Source of the DNA: Phalacrocorax aristotelis
Lineage: Eukaryota > Chordata > Aves > Suliformes > Phalacrocoracidae
Length of the DNA: 64,000 bases
NCBI RefSeq assembly: GCF_949628215.1
Contig: NW_027441179.1
Coordinates: 124,001-188,000 of the forward strand
Reading direction: 5' to 3'
Shown here piece after piece: positions 45,070 through 57,207 of the stretch. Position 1 is the stretch's first letter. Each line of letters opens with the position of its first letter. Both the position numbers and the translations under genes were made by a program. The notes below the pieces were generated by a model, which did not search any database, had not been told where the DNA came from, and was given only the letters and a program-made list of their open reading frames with translations.

Positions 45070-45537
45070 AGAGTTAATAAGGTTGGAAAAGGCCTGTGGT
45101 ATCATTGAGTCCAATCATCAACCCAACACTACGGTGCCTCCTACAGCGCCACGTATACGCATCTTTTGAACGCCTCCACGGAGGGCAACTGCCCCACCTC
45201 TCTGGACAGCCTGTTCCAATACCTGACGACTCTTTGGGTAAAGAAATTTTTCCTAATACCCTCTCTGATCATTCCCTGATGGAACTCGACACCATTTCCT
45301 CTTGTCCAATCGCTAGCTCGTTGGGAAAAGGAACCTACACCCAGTTTACTACAACCTCCTCTGAGCCTCCTCTTCTGCAGACTTAAACAACCCCAGTTCC
45401 CTCAGCCGCTCTTCATAAGACTTGTTTTCCAGACCCTTCCCCAAGCTTTGTTGCCCTTCTCTGGACATACTCCAACTACTCAATGTCCTTTTTGTCCTGA
45501 AGGGCCTGAAAGGGAACACAATACTCAAGGTGCGGCC

Positions 45538-45927
45538 TCACCAGTGCCAAGTCAGGGGTACGATCACTTCCCTACTCCTGCTGGCCACGCTATTTCTGAT
45601 ACAAGGCAGGACCCCATTGGCCTCCTTGCCAACCCAGGCAGACCGCCGCCTCACGTTCAGCCGGCTGTCAACCGGCACCCCCGGGTCCTTCTCTGCCGCA
45701 CAGTTTTCCAGTCGCTCTTCCCCAAGCCTGTAGCATTGCATGGGGTCGTTGTGACCCGAGCACAGGACCCGGCACTCAGCCTTGTTAATTCTCATAGAGT
45801 TGACGTCAGGCCATGGGTCCAGCCTGTCCAGATCCCTCTGCAGAGCCTTCCTACCCTCGAGCAGATGAACACTCCCGCCCAACTTGGTATCATCTGCAAA
45901 CTTACTGAAGGCACACTGTCCCCTCAT
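45538..45927 (-). pseudogene. CR1 reverse-transcriptase fragment
   Basis: A 129-codon open stretch. It contains the polymerase catalytic motif in the CR1 form (SKFADDTKL, equivalent to the YADD box of LINE reverse transcriptases) near its start. Further CR1-typical words follow ([38 protein letters not shown]). It would be the C-terminal half of the RT domain of ORF2. Upstream RT motifs lie in other frames up to about 46600 (for example NRKRAKETLQPLL within 46375-46623). The element is decayed and cannot be functional. Confidence 0.85.
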
Positions 45928-46750
45928 TCAGAGCATTGATATAGACATGGAACAAGACTAGTCCTAAAGTTGACCCCTGGGGAACAGCGCTCATGACCAG
46001 CCACAAATTTGGTTTAACCTCTGTCACCACTACTCTTTGGGCTCAGCCATCCAGCTAGTTTTGTACTCAAGGAGTACACCTGTCCAAGCTAGGAACCACC
46101 AGCTTCTCCAGGAGAATGCTGTGGGAGACAGTGTCAAAGGCTTTACTGAAGTACAGGTAGATAACATCCACGGCCCTTCCCTCATCCACTAGGTGGGTCA
46201 CCTGGTCATAGAAGAAGACTGGGTTGGTCAGGCAGAACCTGCGGTGTCTGGGCCTGATCCCCTGGTCATCCTGTACATGCCTGGTGAGCGCACTGAAGGT
46301 GAACCATTACTACCCTGGTGATAAACAGCCAGTCTACTAGAGACTGAGGCCAAGAAGGCCTCAAGTACCTCAGTCTAGTCCTCAGTGGCAGCATTCCCCA
46401 CCCCGGCCCCCAGTAGAGGCTGGAGAGTCTCTTTGGCTCTCTTTCTGTTAGCATATATGTAAAAGCATGTTTTGTCATCTCTAATAACAGTGGCCAGTTG
46501 AGTTCTAGCTGGGCTTTTGCCTTCCTGGTTTGCATAACAAGCTCTGTGTTCTGTTCCTGACTTGCCTACCCATTCTTCAAAAGCAGTAAACTCTCCTTTC
46601 CCTGCCCCCCCGAGCCACCACAAAAGCTCTCTGTTCAGCCAGGCCTGTCATCTTCCTGCCCGTTTGTCTTACTGCACACAGGGACAACCTGGTTCTGCAC
46701 CTTCCAGATTTCCTTCTTCAACGTCCAGCCTTCCAGGACCCCTTAGCCCT

Positions 46751-47228
46751 TCAGGACTTCATCCCAAGGAACCCTTTCAACCAGTGTCCCAAAGAGTCCA
46801 AAGCCTGCCCTCCGCAAGTCCACAGTATATATTTTGCCAGCCCCCCCTTCCTTATTTTGCCAGGCATCAGGAATTCTATCAGGGTGCAGTTGCTAGGCGC
46901 AAAATGGCTTCCAACCCCCACATCTCCCACCGGTCCTTCTGTTTCTAAAGAGCAGGTCAGTCGAGGCACCTCCCCAGTAGGCTCATTTACCAGCTGCATC
47001 AGGAAGTTACCTTCCACGTGCTCCATGAACCTCCTAGACAGTTTCCTCTGCTGCGTTTTCTTTCCAGCAGACATCTGGTAAGTTCAAGTGCCCCATGAGA
47101 ATAAGGGGTAGCAACTGGGAGAGTTCTGCCAGCTGCCTGTAGAATTCTTCAGCTACTTCTTCATTGCAGTCAGGTGGTCTACAGCAGACCCCCAGCTGGA
47201 TAGCTGCCTCGTTGGCCTTTCCCCTCAT
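46751..47228 (-). pseudogene. CR1 endonuclease fragments
   Basis: Two overlapping minus-strand open stretches (46751-47074 and 47034-47228) in different frames. Together they match the C-terminal part of the CR1 apurinic-type endonuclease. GVCCRPPDCNEEVAEEFYRQ and LILMGHLNLPDVCW are seen in the upstream stretch, the latter a decayed form of the GDFN-type active-site motif. FLMQLVNEPTGEVPRL is seen in the downstream stretch. The frameshift near 47050 and the changed active-site Asp/Phe (GHLN) show it is dead. Confidence 0.85.
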
Positions 47229-47404
47229 CCTTACCCATAAGCCGTCAACCTCATCCTCCCAATCATTGAGCTCTCTACAACCAAAACACTACCTAACGTA
47301 CAGAGCCACCCCACCACATCTCCTTCCTTGCCTAACCCTTCGTAAGAGATTAGAGCCATCCATCGCAGCACTCGAATTGTACGAGGCATCCCACCGCATC
47401 TGGT

Positions 47405-47798
47405 GAGAAACCGTACTAGGAGCAGCTAAAGTCACTTGGTTTATTAAGCCTAGAGACAGGGAGACCTCATCTCAGTCTGCAGCTTCCTCACAAGGGGTGG
47501 AGGAGGCACAGGCGCCGATCACTTTTCTCCGGTGACCAACAATAGGACCTGAGGGAACAGCAGGAGGATGGTCCAGGGGAGGTTTAGGGTGGGTATTAGG
47601 AAAAGTTTTTTCACTCAGAGGGCCACGGAACAGGCTCCCCAGGGAAGCAGGCACAGCACCAAGCCTGACAATAATCAAGTAGCACTAGGGCAACACCATC
47701 AGAGGCATGGGGTGAATTTGGGGCTGTCCTGTGCAGGGAAAGGAGTTGGACTCTAATCCTCGTGGGTCCCTTCCGACCCAGAACGTTCTATGATTCTG
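47405..47798 (+). mobile_element. CR1 3' fragment nested in the minus-strand CR1
   Basis: Plus-strand CR1 3' region: GGAGGTTTAGGGTGGGTATT, AGGCTCCCCAGGGAAGC, then GTTGGACTCTAATCC, GTCCCTTCCGACCCAGAACG and the tail TTCTATGATTCTGCGATG, the typical CR1 end with its 8-bp tail repeat. The host CR1 is contiguous on both sides, so this is a nested, younger insertion. Confidence 0.85.
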
Positions 47799-48059
47799 CG
47801 ATGTCTGCGATGGCAAGAAAATCAAAGCTATCCCGCTGCACAACAGCTTCTATCTCCTGCCTTACGGCATCTATGCTGTGTGCATTGGGGTAGACCTGCT
47901 CAAGGTGGGATATTGATTTCACCCTCGAGCTCGGCACGCCGCCCCATGGCTCTTCTTTAGCGAGCCTGGCTATATCCCTTCCCCTCCAAGTCTCCCTTAA
48001 AGCCGCCTCCCCGAGCCCTGCAAATTCCCAAGGAAGAATGCTTTTCCCCCTTTGAGATA

Positions 48060-49560
48060 GATGAACTCCTTATTCAATCCCTTTTAATTTTTTTCCAGCG
48101 GTACCCTAACCACCCTTGCGTTTATCGTGTTCTTTTTGTGTACTATTATCACCTTTACTGTGGTCATTTGTTCATTTTCAGCTCTTTCCTTAGCACCATC
48201 GCTTTTAAAATTTTATGTCTGTGTTTTATTTCTATTACTATTTTTTAGTTGTTATTGTCTCTTAATCCCTCGGCTTTTAAACTTTCCTACTTTTGTCTCG
48301 TTCGCCGGTGTTACTTCTCAATTATTTTTCATAGCGCTCTCGCTTTTTACATTTCCTTTTCACGTCTGTTTTGGGTCACTGTCCTTATTGCATAAGATTG
48401 TCTTTATTTCCTAATACGCACTGCTGGCTAGGCTTTCTTTCTACAGCAACCTCAGTTCTCTTTGCTGTCTTTGCAAAATTATTTCTCATCTCTCTTTAGC
48501 GCCCTTGCTTTTTCCATTTCCTTTCTACCTCCCTTCTAGGTTACAGTCTCTGTTTTAATTTTTTCTTTTATTTCCCTACAAGCCCTTCCTTTTTAAATGT
48601 TATTTATAAGTTAACTCTCATTCCTTTGGAAGTTTAAAAAGTTATTTCTTCTATTTCACTAATGACCTTGCTTTTTCCACTTACTTTCTACATTTCCATT
48701 TTACTTGACCGTTGCTATTTTTAATTTTTTCCCTCATTTCTTGAATCGTATTTTCCTCTAAAATTTTGTACAATTTTATCTGGTGTCTTTGTTTTAGTTA
48801 TTTCTTGTCCTTAGTAGCAGTACCTTTGCTGTTTTAATAATAGGGATGGAAAATAGAAAAATATTATTAGTTTGCTCTAGGTTTCCCTAATCCCTGACAC
48901 TTTTTAGATTTCTTCCTTTAGCCCGTTTCCTGTGCTTATTTTGCTCTGTTTTCTTTCAAGTATGTCTTCCCTTAACACCATCACTTCACCAGTTTTCTTC
49001 ATCCATCTGTTTGCTGTCCCTATGTTTTAAATTTTATCTTTAGTTCCATAATCCCCCTTGCTTTTTAAACCTTTTCTATGCCAATTTTTCTCCCTTTGCT
49101 GTCTTTTTAAAATTATTTCTTCTCTTCCCTTAGCGTCACAGCTTTTAAAATTTGCTGTCTCTTTTAGATGGCTGTCCCTATCTATTTTTGCCCTTCCTTT
49201 TCCTAATCTCTTGCTTCCTAAATGTTCTGTCTACTTTTATTCCCTTTGCTGTTTCTCAGAATTATTTCTTGTCTTTCATTAGTACTGCTGCATTTTAACT
49301 TTCTTTCCGCTCCCGTTTCAGTTTCCTGTCCGTCTTTTCATTTTTCTCTTTGTTTTTCTAACATCCCGCACTTGATTTTTTTTTTCCCCTACATCTCCAA
49401 GTCACTTGGCCTTTGGTGTTTTATGTTTTTCCCTATTTCTTTACTATCAGTTTTTAACTCCTCTGCCTAATGTTATCCATTGGCTGTATTAACACTTGAA
49501 TAATTTCTTGTCTTTTGTTAGTGTCGCAGCTTTTAAAATGTCATCTTTTACCTCATAGGC
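48060..49560 (+). repeat. Decayed AT-shifted pyrimidine-rich repeat (right of the CR1)
   Basis: A degenerate array with recurring GCTTTTAAAATTT, TTTGCTGTCT, TTATTTCTTCTC and TCCCTAT words every roughly 70-90 bp. It looks like an old version of the array A subrepeat with many C to T changes. No gene; open frames are Phe/Leu/Ser-rich low complexity. Confidence 0.65.
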
Positions 49561-50679
49561 CTTTTACCTCACCGCCTTAGACGTTCCCCAGCAGCACATT
49601 GTTGTCACAATCGCACCTCTCCAAGACATCTGTTCCCAAAAAAGAGCAATCTTTTTCTTTTCTATGCCATCTAGGATGCCTCCCGAGACCTTCCCTGTGC
49701 TCCACAGCATTTTGGTAGCATTTACTCTCCTTTTCAATCTCTTATCCCGCGAGCCTTTTGTGACCCCTCCGCTCCCAGTCACCGTGTGTCCAGAGAGCCC
49801 CTTTTCGTCCCACAACCCTGTTTTAGCTCAGTAGCAGGCTTTGGTCTTCCCTTGTTATCTCGGAACCCAGTCTTCGGGTTTGCTTGTGCCTCGGAGCGCT
49901 CTTAGCATACCGTCTGCTGACTACGGTACCTCCAGCCGGTCCCCAGCTCCTGAGGAGATCTGTAATCTGGTCACACCCCTCCAGACTGTATCCTCCTTTC
50001 CCAGAGCATTCTTTTGTCTCTGCGCCTCACCCAGGACCCCTCAGGGCGCCGCAACACCTACCGGCCCCTTTGAGGTCACATTCTGCGCACTTTTAGCTTT
50101 GCCGTGGCACTCACACCCCTCTCTCACCATCTGAAGATTTTCTGAGTCTGTATATGCTGCGCACAGCAGTCATTCTGTCCTTTCTTCCTTCTGTTTGTGC
50201 CTCTATTTGTTCCCTGGCTTTCTCATGTTGCGTTTACTGAGCTCAGATGCCCTCTGGATGTAATTGTCACATCCCCAAATACTTTTCTGTCTCTCTGCCT
50301 TCCTCAGGACATCTTCTATCCTAGTCACAGTCCTTTCCTAGACTCTCCTCAGGCTCCAGCTCCAAGGCTGCTTTGGTGTCTTGGGCTCCCTCGGGACTCC
50401 TCTGCTCCATTTGCTGAGTTCCCACGAGACATCCCCTCATAGAGATAGCCCAGGGCCCTGTTCTAGCTCAGAAGGGCACTTTTCACTCCTCTTTACCCTC
50501 CAGCTCTATTCCTGAGTCGGTATCTGTTACCCCGATCACTTTTTTCTTTCCTCAATTCTTTGCCGCCCCCCGTTCCAGCTCCCCCGAGAATATCTGTTAG
50601 TTTGGTCAATTCCCTTTTGAGCTTCCTGCATTCTCACCACTGCTTTAGTTTCTCTGGTCCATTACAAACTATTCCTATC
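49561..50679 (+). repeat. Second degenerate C/T-rich subrepeat region
   Basis: Recurring CTCAGGACACC-like, CTCCAGCTC and CTTTTCTGTCTCTGCC words (near 50010, 50290, 50345, 50400, 50560), with more C/G than 48060-49560. It is a likely transition from the pyrimidine-rich repeat to block X. No gene recognised. Confidence 0.5.
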
Positions 50680-52030
50680 CCTGTGACAACGCCTCTTGTT
50701 CTGCCAGAACCTTTCCTAAAGCCATCTTTGTACTCCGCAGTAATTAATTTGTTTTCTGTCTTATAGTATGTTTCTCTTTGCTATCTGGTACCCCAAAAAT
50801 ATCTACGGGTGGCTCTGATCTTCTCTTGAGATTCTTGGAGAATCAATAGCCTGGGTCTATTTTTAGCAACACATGTCTCAATGAGTTTTTATTACACTTC
50901 CCCTTTTATTCTTTATTTAGCTGCTTATATGCTCATTAGGACACTTCATATAACTTTTGATACCGCTCCTGTATTTCCCTTTTTAAATTTTTGTCCTTTG
51001 AGACTGCTATCAGTCTCTTAAGGAAATCAGAGTGTCAAAATTACTCTGAATTATCAGTGATTTATAGAAAATAATTTCATTTGAACCAGAGATTTAATTC
51101 ACTTTGCCATTCAGTCATATCTAGACTATAGCTCTGCTAGTATGTAGATAGTATGTGTGGTTTTGCTAGAAATGAACCATAATTGTATAACTCTTCTGTT
51201 TTACAGAAAAGTAAAACATACAACTAATGGTCATAATAGTGCTATTATAATCCAGGAGGTGCTCTTCTATATAAATTAGTAAGACATTGTTTTTCCCTGT
51301 ATACATCCTAGGAAAATGAAGTTTAATTTCTTACCTGGCCACATTGCTGATGCAATACATGTAGGTGAAGAAAAACAAATAGTAGTACAATTACAGTAAG
51401 AACCACTCTTTTTGTCTTTTCCATGCTGTTAACATAAAGCACTTGAGAAAACTCCCTGCTGTTCCTTCAGCTGCCTTTATACCCTGTGGTGGTTCACCCC
51501 TCCCCTTTCCCAGGTGATTGTGGGAAGGTTGGTGGGCGGGGCCCGGGGTATAAGAGCCACAGCCTCTGGTGAGGGAGCTCCCTTCCCTCCTGGGTTTCTC
51601 CAGTGTGGGTGCTTTGGTGTTCCTGTACTTAATTGTAAGTTTTGAGCTGTTTAAATATTTTTGGATAGGTATGTTTTGATATTTAAAGACATGCAGATGC
51701 TTGTGAGAGGTAAGGCTTTTAGAACTCAATAAGGGTTGGTGGCATTTAAATTTGAAAGATCATTTGTGTCTAAACTTATATGTTTTTCCTTATTTAATAC
51801 TGCATTGGAGGTTCAGGTGTGGTAAGATGGCTTGATAGTATGTTGTTCTGTTATTTTTTTCTTTTTAGTTTTGAGTATGTTTCTTTTTATTATTGGAATT
51901 CTCTATTGAATCAAAATTATTTTCATAAACTCTCTTGCGTAATCTAGAAGGTGTTGACATTAACTGTTAAGGGTATTGATAAGATGTGGTTGGGGTTAGG
52001 GTGAGTGTTCTGTATGCATTTATGTATGGG
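50680..52030 (+). repeat. Block X, right copy
   Basis: Diverged direct counterpart of 31140-32180 (GCCAGAACCTTTCC, TTTTCTGTC...GTATGTTTCT, CTTTGAGACTG, TTTTGAGCTGTTTAAAT, GGGGTTAGGGTGAGTG). It is longer than the left copy because of extra sequence at about 51110-51640. It is AT-rich with no recognised gene. Confidence 0.7.
51490..51600 (+). promoter_or_regulatory. TATA-box promoter-like segment, possible LTR piece
   Basis: A GC-rich island in AT-rich DNA with GGGCGGGGCCCGGGGTATAAG (TATAAG at 51549-51554) and CACCCCTCCCC and CCCAGG boxes. It is missing from the left copy of block X, so it arrived by insertion. A partial LTR is my best guess. The ends are not defined. Confidence 0.35.
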
Positions 52031-52079
52031 AATTTATATATGCAGTTTCTTTAAGAAAAGAAGAGCAATACAAGTGTAT

Positions 52080-52901
52080 AGTTAATATCAATAGACTTCT
52101 GTAAAACCCTGTGTAGGCTTGTGCAGAGCCAATAGCCAAAAGCAATGGGAAAGGTCAGTAACTTTAGTAGTATTTTGTAGATGTTAAGAAGATGACTGTA
52201 GCTGGCAGCTAGAGTGCTAGCTGAGAGTACATGCTAACGGTCTTCAGGTTTGTACGTGTATAGGGTGTAATGCTTGAGTTAACGTATGTCCTTTAATGGC
52301 AGGTGGTAGTTGGGCTCTACATGGTATTCCTACATGAGAGCAAGACCTATGGATCATTTAAGCTATTTCTGTGCATCCAGGTGACTTCTACCATGTCCTT
52401 TTTTTCCAGAGGCAGAGGAGGAGTTGTTCAGGGTGACATAGGAAAGCCGAGGAAATCCTGTAAGAAGGTAGGACGGTGTGTGGTATATAGAAGGAACATG
52501 TGACTGATGGCTGAATGACTCTGCAGTGTGTTTTGGGGAGTTAGAAGGCAGTAAGGAATGAGCCAAGTGTGAGCTGGACACAGGAGGGGAGTTGAGCTAG
52601 GTGATTGGTGTGCTGAAGTAGCAGTTCTTTCTGAGGTGTTGTGTTGATAGCGAAGGTAAAAGTGACCTCTGTTACTTGTGTGTTACAGATAATGGGTGAG
52701 CCTCAAAGTGGCAGCTGGAACTGACAGAGGCTGGGCAGGCAAGCTGTCAAAGAAAAGATGTGTGAGAATGGGATTCGGCGTGGGTAGGTTGCTGTTCTGG
52801 GTAATATCGTAGCATGTATCTTGTTTCTTAAGTTTTTGCACGTTCCATGTAGGCTTTGCGGGAGAGACACAATGTGGTGATGAGACTTCAGAGAAGGCTA
52901 T
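52080..52901 (+). repeat. Decayed monomer at the left edge of array B
   Basis: Collinear with the last part of array B units but AT-shifted. It matches at GCTAGAGTGCTAGCTGAG (52208), TAGTTGGGCTCTACATGG (52308), GCATCCAGGTGAC (52372), GTTGTTCAGGGTGACATAGG (52424) and GGAACATGTGACTGATGGCT (52493). A further decayed piece (GAGGTGTTGTGTTG, GGTGAGCCTCAAAGTGGCAG) runs up to 52901. It is related even more closely to 34660-35060. Confidence 0.7.
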
Positions 52902-55054
52902 GGTGAGCGGTGACGGGTGGGCTGAAGCGTAGCGATTCGTCCTGAGGGGTCGCGTCGCAGGTGGTTGCGAGCAACATGCGTTTGGCTCTTGCAGGTGGTG
53001 GGCGAGCCTCAAGACGGCAACCGGATCTGATGGAGGCCAGGCAGGTGAGCTGTCGAGGAAAAGGTGCGTGTCTGAGATGTCTGAGATGGGGGGGTGGTGG
53101 TGATTGTGCGGGTATCCTGAGACTCCCGCAGCACCCGAGCGGGTCCTTTTTTGCTTGGGTTCTTGCAGGTGCCGCACGCAGGCTTCGGAGGGGAGACGCC
53201 GCGTGCCGACGAGAGGTCCGAGAGGTGAGGGGCTTGAAGGCCAGGCGGCTGTTTGAGAGCAAGGTGTCGTACGGCCACTCAGTTGAAGCGTTTGTCTCTG
53301 GTTTTGCAGGTTGTGCGCCGGCTGCCTTTGGGCCTGGATGCGCGTTTGAGGTGAGCTGGGTCGCAGAGGGGAGGGGCGCGGGGCTGGTGTGGTTCGTTCT
53401 TCCTTTTTTGGCGGAGCGACGGTAACTTTGTGTGCCCTGTGGTATCTCTAGGGGCCGCAGGGGATGGCGTTCGTCCTCGTCCGGAACGGGCACGGAGCAG
53501 CCGGGTGAGCGGAGCAGCCGGGCGCGCGTGAGGTGGGGGGCGTTGCGGGGGTGGGTCCTTGTGGAGTGATGGGATGCCGGCTGACAGGGCTGCTGTGTGT
53601 GTATTGTTGTTGTTTTTGTTTAGGTGATGAAAAGGCACCTGGCCCGTGGAGGACCGATGCAGTGGGCTGACCGTGCGCTTGTTCTTCTGAAGGATGGGTG
53701 GACTGAGACTCTCGGCCCCTTGAAAGCTAAGTTGAGGCAACGGTGCTGGGGAAGGGGTTGGGGGAGGCAGGGGTTTTAAGGATGGTGCAGCGGAGCGGGC
53801 TGTCCGGGAAGCGGTCCCCTTTGAGAGCAGGGAAAAGGAGCGGGTTCCTCTTCAATGTGACGGGAACGTGTGCCGGGCAGGGCGGTTCCAGGCTGTGTGC
53901 GTTATTGTGCAGTGTGTGTGTTTCGTGTTGGGTGTCTCCGACCTTCCTCGGGTCTCGGTTGCTGTCTTTGTTCTTTAGGAGCCAGGCAGGTGCCTCGGCA
54001 GCGTTAGTAGGGCCCGGCGAGGCCCTAGTCGTGGGCTCGGCGCCCGTCGGGCGCTTCTCTTTTGGCGTCGCAAGCTTCGGGCGTGGATCGTTTTGGCGTC
54101 TCGGACGGTCGTCTTGGGCGGCGTCGTTCCCGGCTGCGTGAGCAGCGCCGCTCTGTCGCTGTGAGTTTTTTGGGACTGGCGTTTCTTCCTTGCATCCTTA
54201 GGCGGTTAGGTCTGGAAGCTGGGCTGCTTGCACGTCCGTCGTCTCGGTTGTGAGAGGAAGCTCTTGTCACGGGCCGCGAAGCTGTCGGCGTGCTCTGGCG
54301 TTGCCGTAGGGCCTGCCGACGTCACCGTCGGGGTCCCGCAGGCGGTCTTGCCGGACGGGGGGTTTCCGTCTGGGTGTCGTCGTTCTCTCCGAGAGCTGCC
54401 TCTCATCCTTCGGGGCGCGTGGCCTGTAGCGTTCTGTGTAGCGTTGTTCTGTGTTTGTCTTGGAGCCGCCCTGCCCGGGGATGTAGAGTCAGGGCAAGGC
54501 GGGTGGTGCTGGCATCTCGGGATGCGCCCAGGCTGTGGCGGGGGTGGGGGGGAAGGAATTTTGCAGCCGTCTTGGATCGACTGGCTGTTGTCGGTGGGTG
54601 AGGGAAGTAATTCCTGTTGGGTTTTGTGGGCCCCCAGGGAACAACCGTAGGTGTCTGGGGGAGGGAGCTAGAGCCTTAGCTGAGCGGGTAGCGTGTCAAG
54701 GGTGTTCTGGCTTGTCTGTGTGCTGGGCTTACTGTTTGATGTATTGTGCTCATGTTTAAGAGCCGCCCTAGTTGGGCTCTCGAGGGGTGTTCCTACGTGC
54801 GATCGAGACCTGCGTCGTGGTTCAGCTGTCGCTGTGCATGCAGGTGACGTGTTTGGCATCGGTTTGGCAGGTGCCGAGGGAGGAGTCGTGCAGGGTGATG
54901 GAGGACGGCGCTGTAAGCAGGTGAGTTGGTGTGCGGTGTATCTGGAGGGAAGATGTGGCTGTTGGCTCTATGAGCCCGTTGTGGTAATTTTTCTTTGTGG
55001 ACGCATGCGAGGAGCCGAGCGGGATCTGGGCACCGGAGGGGTGCCCAGGCACAG
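52902..55054 (+). repeat. Array B unit 1
   Basis: 2153 bp, starting at a sharp junction with decayed monomer sequence. It has private GCAACATGCG near 52972 where other units have GCAACGTGCG. Confidence 0.9.
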
Positions 55055-55657
55055 GGTGAGCGGTGACGGGTGGGCTGAAGCGTAGCGATTCGTCCTGAGG
55101 GGTCGCGTCGCAGGTGGTTGCGAGCAACGTGCGTTTGGCTCTTGCAGGTGGTGGGCGAGCCTCAAGACGGCAACCGGATCTGATGGAGGCCAGGCAGGTG
55201 AGCTGTCGAGGAAAAGGTGCGTGTCTGAGATGTCTGAGATGGGGGGGTGGTGGTGATTGTGCGGGTATCCTGAGACTCCCGCAGCACCCGAGCGGGTCCT
55301 TTTTTGCTTGGGTTCTTGCAGGTGCCGCACGCAGGCTTCGGAGGGGAGACGCCGCGTGCCGACGAGAGGTCCGAGAGGTGAGGGGCTTGAAGGCCAGGCG
55401 GCTGTTTGAGAGCAAGGTGTCGTACGGCCACTCAGTTGAAGCGTTTGTCTCTGGTTTTGCAGGTTGTGCGCCGGCTGCCTTTGGGCCTGGATGCGCGTTT
55501 GAGGTGAGCTGGGTCGCAGAGGGGAGGGGCGCGGGGCTGGTGTGGTTCGTTCTTCCTTTTTTGGCGGAGCGACGGTAACTTTGTGTGCCCTGTGGTATCT
55601 CTAGGGGCCGCAGGGGATGGCGTTCGTCCTCGTCCGGAACGGGCACGGAGCAGCCGG
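54871..55657 (+). other. Series of five exon-like blocks per array B unit
   Basis: In one stretch, blocks of 41-56 nt are each bounded by good splice signals: 54871-54920 (GGTTTGGCAG / GTGAGTTG), 55148-55197 (GGCTCTTGCAG / GTGAGCTG), 55322-55377 (GGGTTCTTGCAG / GTGAGGGG), 55463-55503 (CTGGTTTTGCAG / GTGAGCTG) and 55605-55657 (GGTATCTCTAG / GTGAGCGG). Further acceptors stand before 55777 and 56132. All recur in every unit at the unit period. Lengths are not multiples of three and no long joined frame was found. If transcribed from +, the array could be spliced as a long non-coding RNA; otherwise these are remnants of exons of an ancestral gene. Confidence 0.35.
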
Positions 55658-57207
55658 GTGAGCGGAGCAGCCGGGCGCGCGTGAGGTGGGGGGCGTTGCG
55701 GGGGTGGGTCCTTGTGGAGTGATGGGATGCCGGCTGACAGGGCTGCTGTGTGTGTATTGTTGTTGTTTTTGTTTAGGTGATGAAAAGGCACCTGGCCCGT
55801 GGAGGACCGATGCAGTGGGCTGACCGTGCGCTTGTTCTTCTGAAGGATGGGTGGACTGAGACTCTCGGCCCCTTGAAAGCTAAGTTGAGGCAACGGTGCT
55901 GGGGAAGGGGTTGGGGGAGGCAGGGGTTTTAAGGATGGTGCAGCGGAGCGGGCTGTCCGGGAAGCGGTCCCCTTTGAGAGCAGGGAAAAGGAGCGGGTTC
56001 CTCTTCAATGTGACGGGAACGTGTGCCGGGCAGGGCGGTTCCAGGCTGTGTGCGTTATTGTGCAGTGTGTGTGTTTCGTGTTGGGTGTCTCCGACCTTCC
56101 TCGGGTCTCGGTTGCTGTCTTTGTTCTTTAGGAGCCAGGCAGGTGCCTCGGCAGCGTTAGTAGGGCCCGGCGAGGCCCTAGTCGTGGGCTCGGCGCCCGT
56201 CGGGCGCTTCTCTTTTGGCGTCGCAAGCTTCGGGCGTGGATCGTTTTGGCGTCTCGGACGGTCGTCTTGGGCGGCGTCGTTCCCGGCTGCGTGAGCAGCG
56301 CCGCTCTGTCGCTGTGAGTTTTTTGGGACTGGCGTTTCTTCCTTGCATCCTTAGGCGGTTAGGTCTGGAAGCTGGGCTGCTTGCACGTCCGTCGTCTCGG
56401 TTGTGAGAGGAAGCTCTTGTCACGGGCCGCGAAGCTGTCGGCGTGCTCTGGCGTTGCCGTAGGGCCTGCCGACGTCACCGTCGGGGTCCCGCAGGCGGTC
56501 TTGCCGGACGGGGGGTTTCCGTCTGGGTGTCGTCGTTCTCTCCGAGAGCTGCCTCTCATCCTTCGGGGCGCGTGGCCTGTAGCGTTCTGTGTAGCGTTGT
56601 TCTGTGTTTGTCTTGGAGCCGCCCTGCCCGGGGATGTAGAGTCAGGGCAAGGCGGGTGGTGCTGGCATCTCGGGATGCGCCCAGGCTGTGGCGGGGGTGG
56701 GGGGGAAGGAATTTTGCAGCCGTCTTGGATCGACTGGCTGTTGTCGGTGGGTGAGGGAAGTAATTCCTGTTGGGTTTTGTGGGCCCCCAGGGAACAACCG
56801 TAGGTGTCTGGGGGAGGGAGCTAGAGCCTTAGCTGAGCGGGTAGCGTGTCAAGGGTGTTCTGGCTTGTCTGTGTGCTGGGCTTACTGTTTGATGTATTGT
56901 GCTCATGTTTAAGAGCCGCCCTAGTTGGGCTCTCGAGGGGTGTTCCTACGTGCGATCGAGACCTGCGTCGTGGTTCAGCTGTCGCTGTGCATGCAGGTGA
57001 CGTGTTTGGCATCGGTTTGGCAGGTGCCGAGGGAGGAGTCGTGCAGGGTGATGGAGGACGGCGCTGTAAGCAGGTGAGTTGGTGTGCGGTGTATCTGGAG
57101 GGAAGATGTGGCTGTTGGCTCTATGAGCCCGTTGTGGTAATTTTTCTTTGTGGACGCATGCGAGGAGCCGAGCGGGATCTGGGCACCGGAGGGGTGCCCA
57201 GGCACAG
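55055..57207 (+). repeat. Array B unit 2
   Basis: 2153 bp, nearly identical to unit 1. It shares with it GTCGCAGGTGG, GGTGGTGGGCG and the short G-run (GATGGGGGGGTGG near 55238). Confidence 0.9.

Larger units (their letters stand above)
45070..48010 (-). mobile_element. CR1 LINE, 5'-truncated and interrupted
   Basis: Minus-strand CR1 whose 3' end lies at about 45079 (AAGGTTGGAAAAGGCC on +). Going up-coordinate it shows the 3' UTR, the reverse-transcriptase region, a linker, the endonuclease region, then a plus-strand CR1 insertion (47405-47798), and finally the start of the endonuclease (about 47799-47960). Frames are broken by stops and frameshifts, so it is inactive. About 2.5 kb of a normally about 4.5-kb element remains. 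It inserted into decayed pyrimidine-rich repeat DNA, which resumes at about 48060. Confidence 0.9.

Noticed and set aside
53743..54141. 132-, 140-, 145-, 153- and 171-codon frames recurring in array B
   Set aside because: Overlapping frames on both strands with Gly/Arg/Ser/Pro composition and no recognised motif. They recur only because the unit repeats.
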